From Verrucomicrobiota bacterium (lineage in GTDB: Bacteria; Verrucomicrobiota; Verrucomicrobiia; Limisphaerales; J093), in NCBI GenBank assembly GCA_022710935.1, contig JAKLFY010000040.1, forward strand, positions 1 to 59,423: a DNA stretch of 59,423 nucleotides, in the 5' to 3' direction. Position numbers and translations under genes: made by a program. This document shows, piece after piece, positions 50,532 to 57,668 of the stretch; position 1 is the first letter of the stretch; each line of letters starts with the position of its first letter. A model generated the notes under the pieces. That model was not told the origin of the DNA. It made no database searches and was given only the letters and a program-made list of their open reading frames with translations.

Positions 50532-51092
50532 GGCAGGAACTTAGCGCCAACGGCTGCTGGGAGCGAGGGTTTTTCGAGGCGATGGGGCAGGCTCGTCCGC
50601 GGACGGGGGCGGTTCACGCAAAGGCCCAAAGACGCCAAGACGGTCAGCGAACGCCATTGGGGTCGCATCTAAATAGTTGACAAATGGATGTCTGCTTTTG
50701 GGATGCAATGAGGTCAAGGCCGTACGATTGACGGTCGGGCTGAGTGACTGGTTGGTGTGTTGACTGCAACGCGCCCATTGGGTTCGTGGACGCGTTCGCG
50801 GGTGTTGGCGGCGCTCGGAGGCAGCGGCCAACCGGGGATCGCTGACGGGCGGGATCGAGCACGACACTCTCAGAAGCGCGCAACAATTGACCGGTCACCG
50901 CGTGTCGTTTGTCCCAGGACCGGGAGTGCTGCGCCAGACTTTCTGCGCTGGCCAGCGGTTTATCGTACACCTTCAATTTGTCCGGGCAGAATACCCCGGC
51001 CTCTTGGTGCTGCTCGCCACGAATCGATGAAGTGGGCGATGAAGTGGGAGATAAAGTCCAAGCCGAATCATGTCTGTACTCCAGGGCGGCGG
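50532..51092. other. Intergenic region with repeat copy
   Basis: Holds the repeat at 50655-50835 and otherwise no supported gene. Short direct repeats GATGAAGTGGG occur at 51026 and 51038. Confidence 0.6.
50655..50835. repeat. GGGTCGCATCTAAA repeat joined to GTTGGCGGCG repeat
   Basis: Matches 47995-48133 for about 130 bases and then continues into GCGGGTGTTGGCGGCGCTCG and CAGCGGCCA, the second half of the 14199-14292 type. This links the two repeat variants into one element. Confidence 0.85.
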
Positions 51093-51764
51093 TCAGTTGC
51101 CGGCTCGGGCTTTGATCTCGAGTTTGCCGTCTTTGATGGCGATGGATTCGATTTTGCGGAGGGTCGCCATGCTGTTGGCGTCCTTGTAGACGTTCTGAGC
51201 CAGGTTTTGCTGGCGCAGCCCCGCCATGAATTGCTCGGGCACGGCCTCGCCCTTGACTTCGAGACTCTGGATCGTCACGAGCAGGGCGCCGTTGGTCATC
51301 GACGCGCTCAAGCCGGCCGAGCCGTTGAGGTAGCGGCCCCGGGCCATCCGGGCAAACCAGGGCAGCGGCAGTTCATCGAGCGGGTAACTGATCTGGCCTT
51401 TGACCTGGTCGCCGTCGATCGCGATGTGGACTCGGTCCTTGAGCATCGCGAAGTCGGGCGCGGCGGCAATCAGGGCGTTGATTTCGTTTCCGCCGAGGAC
51501 CAGCGGTTCGGCGGGGGTCCCGGCATCGAGGGCGGATTGGAAGGCTTTGAATTGTTGCTGGGCGGCGGCGGCCTCCTCGGCCGAGATCTCCACCGCCGGC
51601 AGGGTCATCGGACTCGAATCGGTGTACCTTTGGATCACCTGTTTGGCGACGGAGCGGACGCCCAGGTAGAGGCCGGCCAGGCCGAGGATCACAACCACCA
51701 CGAGGGTCAAACATCCGTAGAAGAAACAACCGCGGCCTTTGCGGGGGGGAACAGCTTGATTCAT
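51093..51764 (-). CDS. Membrane-anchored protein of unknown function
   Basis: 223 residues. MNQAVPPRKGRGCFFYGCLT precedes one membrane helix (about 17-36, LTLVVVVILGLAGLYLGVRS). The remainder should lie outside the membrane: EISAEEAAAAQQQFKAFQSA LDAG, LVLGGNEINALIAAAPDFAM and a beta-rich second half with HIAIDGDQVKGQISYPLDEL. The Arg/Lys and Cys-rich N-terminus is of a form often seen in small planctomycete and verrucomicrobial membrane proteins. No function is known to me and no neighbour suggests one. Confidence 0.75.
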   Translation of the reverse strand: MNQAVPPRKGRGCFFYGCLTLVVVVILGLAGLYLGVRSVAKQVIQRYTDSSPMTLPAVEISAEEAAAAQQQFKAFQSALDAGTPAEPLVLGGNEINALIAAAPDFAMLKDRVHIAIDGDQVKGQISYPLDELPLPWFARMARGRYLNGSAGLSASMTNGALLVTIQSLEVKGEAVPEQFMAGLRQQNLAQNVYKDANSMATLRKIESIAIKDGKLEIKARAGN

Positions 51765-51843
51765 AGAACGTGGGCTTGTTTATGCGCGGTGCATCATCCC
51801 GCAGCACCGGGCGGAAGACAACGCGAAAATCGGCCTCAAGTCA

Positions 51844-52015
51844 TTAGCCCGCATTTCTCACCAACTTTTGATGTCATCTGACCGGTCACCGTCACATTTG
51901 ACCTGAAATGCGGGCTCATCAGAACTGTTCTTGCGCCGCGTGGGGGCACGCGGCCTACACCATGAGCATGAACACCTGTTATTGTAGGCCGGGTCGCCTG
52001 ACCCGGCGTTCACCC
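51844..52015. repeat. REP-like palindromes
   Basis: TTAGCCCGCATTTCTCACC at 51844 pairs with AAATGCGGGCT near 51906-51916. Then GCCGCGTGGGGGCACGCGGC (51935-51954) and GTAGGCCGGGTCGCCTGACC CGGC (51984 onward) are the two hairpins of the 22425/29313 element in reversed order. The gap 51765-52061 holds no gene. Confidence 0.8.
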
Positions 52016-52061
52016 ATGTGACACCTCTTCGACCTGCTTCGTAAGGATTCAGAGAATCGGC

Positions 52062-53261
52062 TCATTGAAGAGGCGCGAACGCCGGCTCGCCCCGGCGCAG
52101 GACGAAGTCGTGTCCCCGCATCAGGATGTCGTGTCGGTACTGATGGCGCAACGCGTCCACGATGCCCGCCAGGCGGCGGCGGGCGTCGCGTTGGGCCGTC
52201 GCGCGATCGAGCGGGAGTTCGGGATGGGCGAGGCCGTCGTAGAGGTTCGACAGTTTCAACGAGACCAGGCGCAGGCTGACGCGCCGGCGCCAGGCGCGTC
52301 GCAACATCCGGTTGAGCCGCGTGTAGACATCGGTCTCGAGATCCGTCGGCTCGACCAGGCTTTCGCTGACCTGGTCTTCGGCGAAATCGTTGTAGCGCAC
52401 CTTGACCGTGAGTGTGCGAATGCTTTTGGCGTCCGCGCGGGCCTTGGCAAACAGGGTATCCGCCATCCGTTGCAGGACGGCGTCGAGATACGCTTCGTCG
52501 GTCTGATCCTGGGCGAAGGTTTCCTGCTGGCTGTAACTCTTGGCCGGTTGGCTGGCGGGGACAACGGGGCGGTCATCGATGCCGTTGGCGAACCGATGCA
52601 ACTGGGGCGCGGCGCCGCCGACCAACAGGCCCAGCCAATCGACCGGCGTGGCGGCGACCTGGCGGATGAGGGCGAGTCCGGCCGCGTCGAGGCGCTCGGA
52701 GGTCTTGGGCCCCACGCCCGGCAGCCAGCGGTTGGGCAGGGGATGCAAAAACGACACCTCGCTTCCCGGCGACACGCACTCGAAGGCGGCCGGCTTGTGG
52801 AGTTTCGATGCGATTTGGGTGACGAGTTTGCTGGTGCCGATGCCTTCGCTGACGCTGATCTTGAGCGATTGGCGAATGGCGTCACGGATGGTGGCGGCGA
52901 CTTCGAGCGGCGGACGCCGCACAGCCGTGAGATCGAAGTACCCCTCATCGATCGAGCAGATTTCGACGTCGGGCGTGAAATCGTAGGCGTAGCTGAACAT
53001 CCAGCGCGAAAAGCGCTCGTATTTGTCGAAGTCGCCCGGCAGCACGATGAGCTGCGGACAGAGCTTGCGCGCCCGCACGGTGGGCATCGGCGTGTAAATC
53101 CCGAAACGCCGCGCCTCGTAAGACGCGCTGGCCACAATGCCGCGTTTCTCGCCGCCGACGGCGACGGGTTTGCCGCGCAACCGCGGATCCGCCGCCTGCT
53201 CGACCGCCGCGAAGAAGGCGTCGGCATCCAGATGCACCAGGCTATGAAACCACGGATTCAC
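52062..53261 (-). CDS. dinB: Y-family DNA polymerase (DinB/Pol IV-like)
   Basis: 399 residues. Translesion polymerase with catalytic motifs LVHLDADAFFAAVEQ (first Asp near residue 12) and EICSIDEGYFDLT (Asp-Glu pair), VSEGIGTSKLVTQIASKLHK PAAFE, and the helix-hairpin-helix LPNRWLPGVGPKTSERLDAA G. The little-finger domain follows (KSYSQQETFAQDQ ... IRTLTVKVRYNDF). No obvious C-terminal clamp-binding peptide is seen. It begins 13 bases after lexA, so it is SOS-controlled. The name follows the DinB family; UmuC/ImuB-type relatives were considered, but the acidic triad is complete, unlike ImuB. Confidence 0.93.
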   Translation of the reverse strand: MNPWFHSLVHLDADAFFAAVEQAADPRLRGKPVAVGGEKRGIVASASYEARRFGIYTPMPTVRARKLCPQLIVLPGDFDKYERFSRWMFSYAYDFTPDVEICSIDEGYFDLTAVRRPPLEVAATIRDAIRQSLKISVSEGIGTSKLVTQIASKLHKPAAFECVSPGSEVSFLHPLPNRWLPGVGPKTSERLDAAGLALIRQVAATPVDWLGLLVGGAAPQLHRFANGIDDRPVVPASQPAKSYSQQETFAQDQTDEAYLDAVLQRMADTLFAKARADAKSIRTLTVKVRYNDFAEDQVSESLVEPTDLETDVYTRLNRMLRRAWRRRVSLRLVSLKLSNLYDGLAHPELPLDRATAQRDARRRLAGIVDALRHQYRHDILMRGHDFVLRRGEPAFAPLQ

Positions 53262-53274
53262 GCCTTTTCGGTGG

Positions 53275-53922
53275 TTACACCTTCACTTTCCGGATCAGCC
53301 CCACCATCACCCCCTGGATCACCAGTTCGCCGACCGGGTGGAGCCTGGGGTAGCGGGGATTCTCGGCCTTCAGGCACGGCGGACGCCCCCGTTCCTGGAC
53401 GAATGTCTTGAGTGTCGATTCGTTATCGATCAATGCCGCCACGACATCGCCGTGACGCGGCATCTTGCCATGCTCGAGCACCACCAGATCGCCGTCGACA
53501 ATGTGGCGTCCAATCATCGAATCGCCCCGCACTTCGAGCGCGAAGGTGCGCGGGGTGGGGCGGATCCCCAGTGTGTCCAGATCGACCGCCACGCATCCGC
53601 GGGCTTCCTGCCGGCGATCCTCGGCCAGACCGGCGGGGATGGTTCCGTAGACGGGCAATCGCGCCAGGCGCCGCCCCAGCGCCCGCGCCGTCGCCCAATC
53701 GTCGTCGGCGGCGTCCACGATCGACAGGGCTCGGGCGCGTCGGGGCGCGCCGGCCAAGGCGCCTTTGCGGCGCAGGGCGGCGACGTGATCGGCGGCGGCC
53801 TTGACACTGCGGAAGCGGAAATGCGCGGCGATTTCCCGGAAGGTGGGGGCCGCGCCGGCGTTGTCGATGGTCTGCCCGATGAACTCGAGCACGTCCTGCT
53901 GCCGATGAGTCAGGGTCTTCAT
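53275..53922 (-). CDS. lexA: LexA repressor
   Basis: 215 residues. Winged HTH: MKTLTHRQQDVLEFIGQTID then PTFREIAAHFRFRSVKAAAD HVAALRRKG. The self-cleavage site is Ala97-Gly98 in GTIPAGLAED; the catalytic pair is Ser135 in RGDSMIG and Lys172 in STLKTF. It would repress itself and dinB, and be cleaved with RecA after DNA damage. The ATG at 53922 is the only start giving the standard LexA N-terminus. Only two bases separate it from the 22-bp palindrome 53925-53946, leaving no room for a ribosome binding site, so the mRNA may be leaderless. Confidence 0.95.
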   Translation of the reverse strand: MKTLTHRQQDVLEFIGQTIDNAGAAPTFREIAAHFRFRSVKAAADHVAALRRKGALAGAPRRARALSIVDAADDDWATARALGRRLARLPVYGTIPAGLAEDRRQEARGCVAVDLDTLGIRPTPRTFALEVRGDSMIGRHIVDGDLVVLEHGKMPRHGDVVAALIDNESTLKTFVQERGRPPCLKAENPRYPRLHPVGELVIQGVMVGLIRKVKV

Positions 53923-53924
53923 GA

Positions 53925-53946
53925 TTACTATACAGATGTATAGTAA
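53925..53946 (-). promoter_or_regulatory. Candidate LexA operator at the lexA start
   Basis: Perfect dyad: arms TTACTATACA and TGTATAGTAA around GA. The minus-strand arm contains TATAGT, which could serve as a -10 element placing the transcription start at or next to the ATG at 53922. Its position makes it the obvious autoregulatory operator. The sequence differs from the TGTTC-N4-GAACA motif that I recall reported for Verrucomicrobia. Confidence 0.78.
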
Positions 53947-53974
53947 TTGGAACCGGTGGTTTGGCAAGGACAAT

Positions 53975-53990
53975 CCTGTTAAACAACAGG
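53975..53990. promoter_or_regulatory. Second dyad upstream of lexA
   Basis: CCTGTT-AAAC-AACAGG, perfect 6-base arms, 53 bases upstream of the lexA ATG. It might be a second operator or a hairpin in an upstream transcript. Confidence 0.45.
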
Positions 53991-54400
53991 TGACTTGTCC
54001 CAAAGTCAAACTAGACGCAAATAAGAGGGAAGTGACGGAAAATGAGGGGGTTGCGTCTTGGAATTTAGGCGAACCGGGAATGGCGACCTGTCCCGATGTT
54101 TCGCCACTTGTCCCGATTTTGTCTGGCAAACGCTTGCCTGCAAATGAAGCACTTACAGAGAAAACGGGACAAGTCTCATGCTGCTTTTGGGGGTGGTAGG
54201 TGGTAGCCTGTTTCTAGCCGCTTCTGTCGTTGGGGGGGGGCATACGTGGGGGACGCCAAAGGGCCGCACCCTGGCCGCACCCTGGCCGCATACGCCCCGC
54301 CGGGCATTCGCCGTTGTCATGGCCATCAAACCGCTGGCCGCCTCCGAAGCGATTTCGCCCACAATCGAGAGCTATAAGCCAGACTTAAACAAAAGCCCCG
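53991..54400. other. Intergenic region with inverted repeat and G9 tract
   Basis: ACTTGTCCCG (54106-54115) is inverted at 54165-54174 (CGGGACAAGT), with the TTTT/AAAA extension offset by one base. TGTCCCGAT also occurs at 54089. G9 lies at 54232-54240. No gene seen; the inverted repeat resembles the end of a mobile element. Confidence 0.5.
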
Positions 54401-54593
54401 GCCAGGTCCGCGCGGATCGTGGCCAGTTGCCGGGGGCTGGTGGCCGGCGGCGCGGCTGCGGCGCATTCGCGAGTCTCGGGGCTGGCCAAGACCAATCGCC
54501 TCCGAAAGACGCGCCAACGGGGCCGCCAGAGGCCAAGTCATCGTGTCGCGAGGGCGCTTCCGGGCGGGTTTGTCGAAAAGGGCGGGGTGCCGG
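54401..54593. repeat. About 195-bp repeat R1
   Basis: First of four related copies (others 55006-55200, 55471-55670 and partial 56365-56447). Shared blocks are GCGCATTCGCGAGTCTCGGG, ATCGCCTCCGAAAGACGCG and GCGCTTCCGGGCGGGTTTGT. Confidence 0.88.
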
Positions 54594-54738
54594 CAATCGT
54601 GCACACGCGTTGATATCAGGAAGGCTGTCGATCGACTCAAGAGGAAGACCATGACTCGAGTTAAGGGGCATGAACTCTGGAAACCGAACTCTTGAGAATT
54701 GTTGCGGAGCAAAACGGCCTCAACTACGTTGGCACCTG

Positions 54739-54912
54739 ATGTTGACCCTCGATGAGCTTTTCGCACTTGATCCTCCCGGAGGTTTGACCGACGAGGAGTT
54801 GGGCGAGTGGTGGCTTAAGCATCTCTCAGAGCCAGACGGCAGCATCATCATGCGTGACGACTACGGCCCAACCACCGACCACGTCAGCGCGCCCGACCAG
54901 CCAAAGTCATAG
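54739..54912 (+). CDS. Small acidic protein of unknown function
   Basis: 57 residues: MLTLDELFALDPPGGLTDEE LGEWWLKHLSEPDGSIIMRD. The pattern of helix, Pro-Gly, Asp-Glu-Glu and Trp-Trp is protein-like and not simple composition. The frame is open upstream to 54670, but ATG 54739 gives the sensible N-terminus. It sits between repeats R1 and R2. I do not recognise it; small DUFs or immunity-type proteins are possible. Confidence 0.5.
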   Translation: MLTLDELFALDPPGGLTDEELGEWWLKHLSEPDGSIIMRDDYGPTTDHVSAPDQPKS

Positions 54913-55005
54913 ACCCAGCCTCGGGCCGTACCAAGTCCGTCACCGATTCATTGCCCGTGAGAACCGCGCGCTGGCGGCGTTGCTGCCAGGGCGATGCGGA
55001 CCGCC

Positions 55006-55200
55006 GGCCGGGGCCGCGCGAATCGGTGCCGATGGCCGGGGCTTTGGGCCGGCGGCGTGCTGTGGCGCATTCGCGAGTCTCGGGGCTGGCCCAAGATACC
55101 AATCGCCTCCGAAAGACGCGCCTACGGGGCTGCCAGAGGCCAGGTCATCGTGTCGCGAGGGCGCTTCCGGGCGGGTTTGTCGCAAAGGGCGGGGCGCTGT
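55006..55200. repeat. About 195-bp repeat R2
   Basis: Copy of the R family. Begins in GGCCGGGGCCGCGCG and ends in GGTTTGTCGCAAAGGGCGGG. Confidence 0.88.
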
Positions 55201-55470
55201 GGGCGTCGCTGCCAGGGAAATGCCCCGTAACTCAGGTGGCTGGCCACGGGGCTGCTGCGTTCGACACCGCCACCGGCTCCCGCAGCATCGAGTCGAAGCT
55301 CATCCATACCCGCTGCAACGTCAAAGAAAATCGGCTCGCCATGAGGATTGCATTCTAGTCCGCAGCGGTCGGGATTTTGGAGTTTTTGGCTTCGCGGTGG
55401 TCACGAGTCCATGAAACACGCGGGCTAGGAAGCTGCGCGCCTGAAGCCGCGCACATCAACCACCGCCTCG

Positions 55471-55670
55471 CCGGCCAGGGCCGCGCGGATCGTGGCCAGT
55501 GGCCGGGGCTTTGGGCCGGCGGCGTGGCCGTGGCGCATTCGCGAGTCTCGGGGGTGGCCAAGATACCAATCGCCTCCGAAAGACACGCGAACGGGGCCGC
55601 CAGAGGCCAGGTTATCGTGTCGCGAGGGCGCTTCCGGGCGGGTTTGTCGAAAATGGCGGGGCGCTGGTGA
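55471..55670. repeat. About 195-bp repeat R3
   Basis: Copy of the R family, begins CCGGCCAGGGCCGCGCGGAT and ends in GGTTTGTCGAAAATGGCGGG. Confidence 0.88.
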
Positions 55671-55804
55671 CAAAGGCGCGAGGGCGAGCATTAGAAGCGC
55701 CAGGCTTGCGGCTGGGCGGTGGCCGTGGGCATGCGCTGCGAGTACACTCTCGACTGGCTTTTGTTCTCCCATGATGCCGCCTGGAAGCCTACAGTGCCGG
55801 CGTG

Positions 55805-55972
55805 ATGCGTGTGTTCGCCCTCGCCAAGATCATTTTTTACGGCGCGATGTGCGCCGTGCCGGTTGTGATCTGTATCTTGGGCTGCCTGTTCTACGGTCTC
55901 TTGGGATTGATTCCTCTGGCTATGCTCATCTGGGGCTTGGCCGGCATTGCCCGAGAATCCGCCCGCGGATGA
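55805..55972 (+). CDS. Small two-helix membrane protein
   Basis: 55 residues, too short for most gene callers: MRVFALAKIIFYGAMCAVPV VICILGCLFYGLLGLIPLAM LIWGLAGIARESARG. Two hydrophobic stretches (about 6-29 and 31-47) with a short turn and a charged C-terminal end make it a likely membrane microprotein. It overlaps the next small frame (TTG at 55947) by 26 bases, suggesting a two-gene unit. The family is not recognised; its setting among repeats invites comparison with small toxins or immunity proteins, without direct evidence. Confidence 0.55.
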   Translation: MRVFALAKIIFYGAMCAVPVVICILGCLFYGLLGLIPLAMLIWGLAGIARESARG

Positions 55973-56216
55973 CTCCCGCTCTGCCTTCGCGAGATGGCTT
56001 TCTGAGCAACTCCTCGATACCAGCCTCGGGCACGGCCGAGTCCGTCACCGATTCATTGGTCCTGACGGACGCCTCGCCGAGAGCGAAGGCATGATGATCG
56101 TCGTTGCCCGTGAAGGAGAGAACATTCACCAATTCATCAGGGGCTTTCCAGAGACCGACCGTGAACCTGAAGACATGCGAGCAGGGATGTTGGTCTGCCA
56201 GAGAAATGCCCCGTAA
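55947..56216 (+). CDS. Small protein of unknown function, 3' end in a repeat
   Basis: 89 residues from a TTG start: MPENPPADDSRSAFARWLSE QLLDTSLGHGRVRHRFIGPD GRLAESEGMMIVVAREGENI HQFIRGF. The segment TSLG..RVRHRFI recurs in degenerate form at 54916-54953, a sign that an older duplicate has been destroyed. The last residues (CQRNAP) and stop come from the repeat 56196-56242. The family is unknown and the start is weak, so the call is tentative. Confidence 0.45.
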   Translation: MPENPPADDSRSAFARWLSEQLLDTSLGHGRVRHRFIGPDGRLAESEGMMIVVAREGENIHQFIRGFPETDREPEDMRAGMLVCQRNAP

Positions 56217-56242
56217 CTGAGGTGGCTGGCCACGGGGCTGCT
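56196..56242. repeat. 47-bp repeat, second copy
   Basis: GAAATGCCCCGTAACT and AGGTGGCTGGCCACGGGGCT are shared with 55210-55256. GTGGCTGGCCAC is self-complementary. Confidence 0.85.
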
Positions 56243-56699
56243 GCTAAGGTGCGGTGCCGGAGGTGGCCCACCCGGAACCGCTGCTGCGTTCAAGGGCGGC
56301 GCACGCCTCGCGCAGCATCGGCGGTTTGGCTATGCGCCGAGCGTCGCGGCGTCAAGCGAATTCGCTGGCCGCTCGGATCGTCGCCAGTGGCCGGGGCGGC
56401 AGGCCGGCGGCGTGCTGTGGCGCATTCGCGACTCTCGGGGGGGGCCATCGTACGGAGGACGGGCATGGTGTCTTGTGCCAGGGCCTCGAACCTGTCAAGT
56501 GCGGCGCGGAGCGATGTCGAGTCGATGGTGATGGGGATCGTGGCTGTTGAGTCGGTTTCGGGCCAAAGGCTGGCGCTCAGTTTGGCGAATCTTCCCGAGT
56601 TCTTCCTTCGTGAGCGGCTCCGGCCATCCGCTGCGAGTACAATCCCGACTGGCCTTTGTTTTAATGCTTTGACAGGCGGGGGCTTTTTCTTAGCCTGCC
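56243..56699. other. Intergenic region with partial repeat R4
   Basis: 56365-56447 is a shortened, more diverged R copy (GTGGCGCATTCGCGACTCTC). The remainder shows no gene. Confidence 0.6.
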
Positions 56700-57563
56700 A
56701 TGAAACAAGCAAAACATATGAGATTCGGCATCAACACATTCCTCTTCACCTCTCCGTTCACCAACAAGAGCACGCCGCTCTTTAAGACTTTCAAGAAGTG
56801 GGGATTCGACACGGTCGAGCTCGCCATCGAGGCGCCGGAACACATCGATCCGCAGTACGTGAAAGACGAGTTGGACAAGGCCGGTCTGGCGTGCGGCTCC
56901 GTGTGCGCCGCGCTGGGTCCCGACCGGGATTTGCGGGGCACGCCGGAGGCGCAGGCGAACTCGATGGCCTATCTGAAGGGGTTGATCGATCAGATGGTGG
57001 TTCTCGACTGTCCGTCGCTGATCGGGCCGGTGTATTCGGCTGTGGGGCGCGCCGACGCGGTCGAGCCGGCCGATTACAAGCGGCAATGGAAGACGGTGGT
57101 CAAGAACTTGAAGCAACTCTGCAAGTACGCCGAGAGCAAGGGCCGGCAGATCTGCATGGAACCGCTCAACCGGTTCGAGACGGACTTCATCAACACGGCG
57201 GATCAGGCGTTGGCGATGGTGAAAGACGTGGGCAGTCCGGCGGTGAAACTCCACCTCGATACGTTCCACATGAACGTCGAGGAGAAGTGCCAGGCGACGG
57301 CGATTTTGAAGGCCGGCAAGTTGCTGGGCCACTTCCACGCCTGCGGCAGCGATCGCGGCACGCCCGGCAACGACCACATCGATTGGGCGCCGATCGCGGC
57401 GGCTCTGAAGAAGATCAAGTACAACGGCGATGTTGTGATCGAGTCGTTCACCAAGGATGTCAAAGTCATCGCCAAAGCCGCGGCGATCTGGCGGCAGATC
57501 GAGCCGAGTCGCGACGAGATCGCGGTGAAGGGACTCAAGTTCTTGAAGAAGACGCTCGGCTGA
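56700..57563 (+). CDS. Sugar epimerase/isomerase, D-tagatose/D-psicose 3-epimerase family (TIM barrel)
   Basis: 287 residues of the AP-endonuclease-2-like TIM barrel. Metal ligands are readable in order: Glu in ICMEPLNRFETDF, Asp in VKLHLDTFHMNVEE, His in GHFHACGSDRGTPGNDHIDW, and Glu in DVVIESFT. The FHMN and C-x-S-D-R-G-T-P-G patterns are those of ketose 3-epimerases. A start at 56718 (MRFGINTF) is also possible. It lies 105 bases upstream of the DUF1080-ThuA gene. The pair could process a rare sugar or keto-sugar, the epimerase adjusting the released monosaccharide. The exact substrate is unknown. Confidence 0.9.
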   Translation: MKQAKHMRFGINTFLFTSPFTNKSTPLFKTFKKWGFDTVELAIEAPEHIDPQYVKDELDKAGLACGSVCAALGPDRDLRGTPEAQANSMAYLKGLIDQMVVLDCPSLIGPVYSAVGRADAVEPADYKRQWKTVVKNLKQLCKYAESKGRQICMEPLNRFETDFINTADQALAMVKDVGSPAVKLHLDTFHMNVEEKCQATAILKAGKLLGHFHACGSDRGTPGNDHIDWAPIAAALKKIKYNGDVVIESFTKDVKVIAKAAAIWRQIEPSRDEIAVKGLKFLKKTLG

Positions 57564-57668
57564 GCCGTCTACGCACAAGTCGAGGGACCGCGGGATGCGC
57601 GGACGGGCGCGGATGGAGCATCCGTGTGTTCGGCGCCTGCCGCGGTCTCATATTGAATCAAATCGCCT

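Larger units (their letters stand above)
54913..55804. other. Repeat-rich intergenic region
   Basis: Contains the fragment 54916-54953 that is also part of the small gene at 55947-56216, repeat R2 (55006-55200), the unit 55210-55256 (repeated at 56196-56242) and repeat R3 (55471-55670). Frames are short or simple in composition and no gene is supported. Confidence 0.6.

Noticed and set aside
53923-54129. Upstream extension of lexA to 54129
   Set aside because: It would translate the operator palindrome and add 69 residues not found in LexA proteins.
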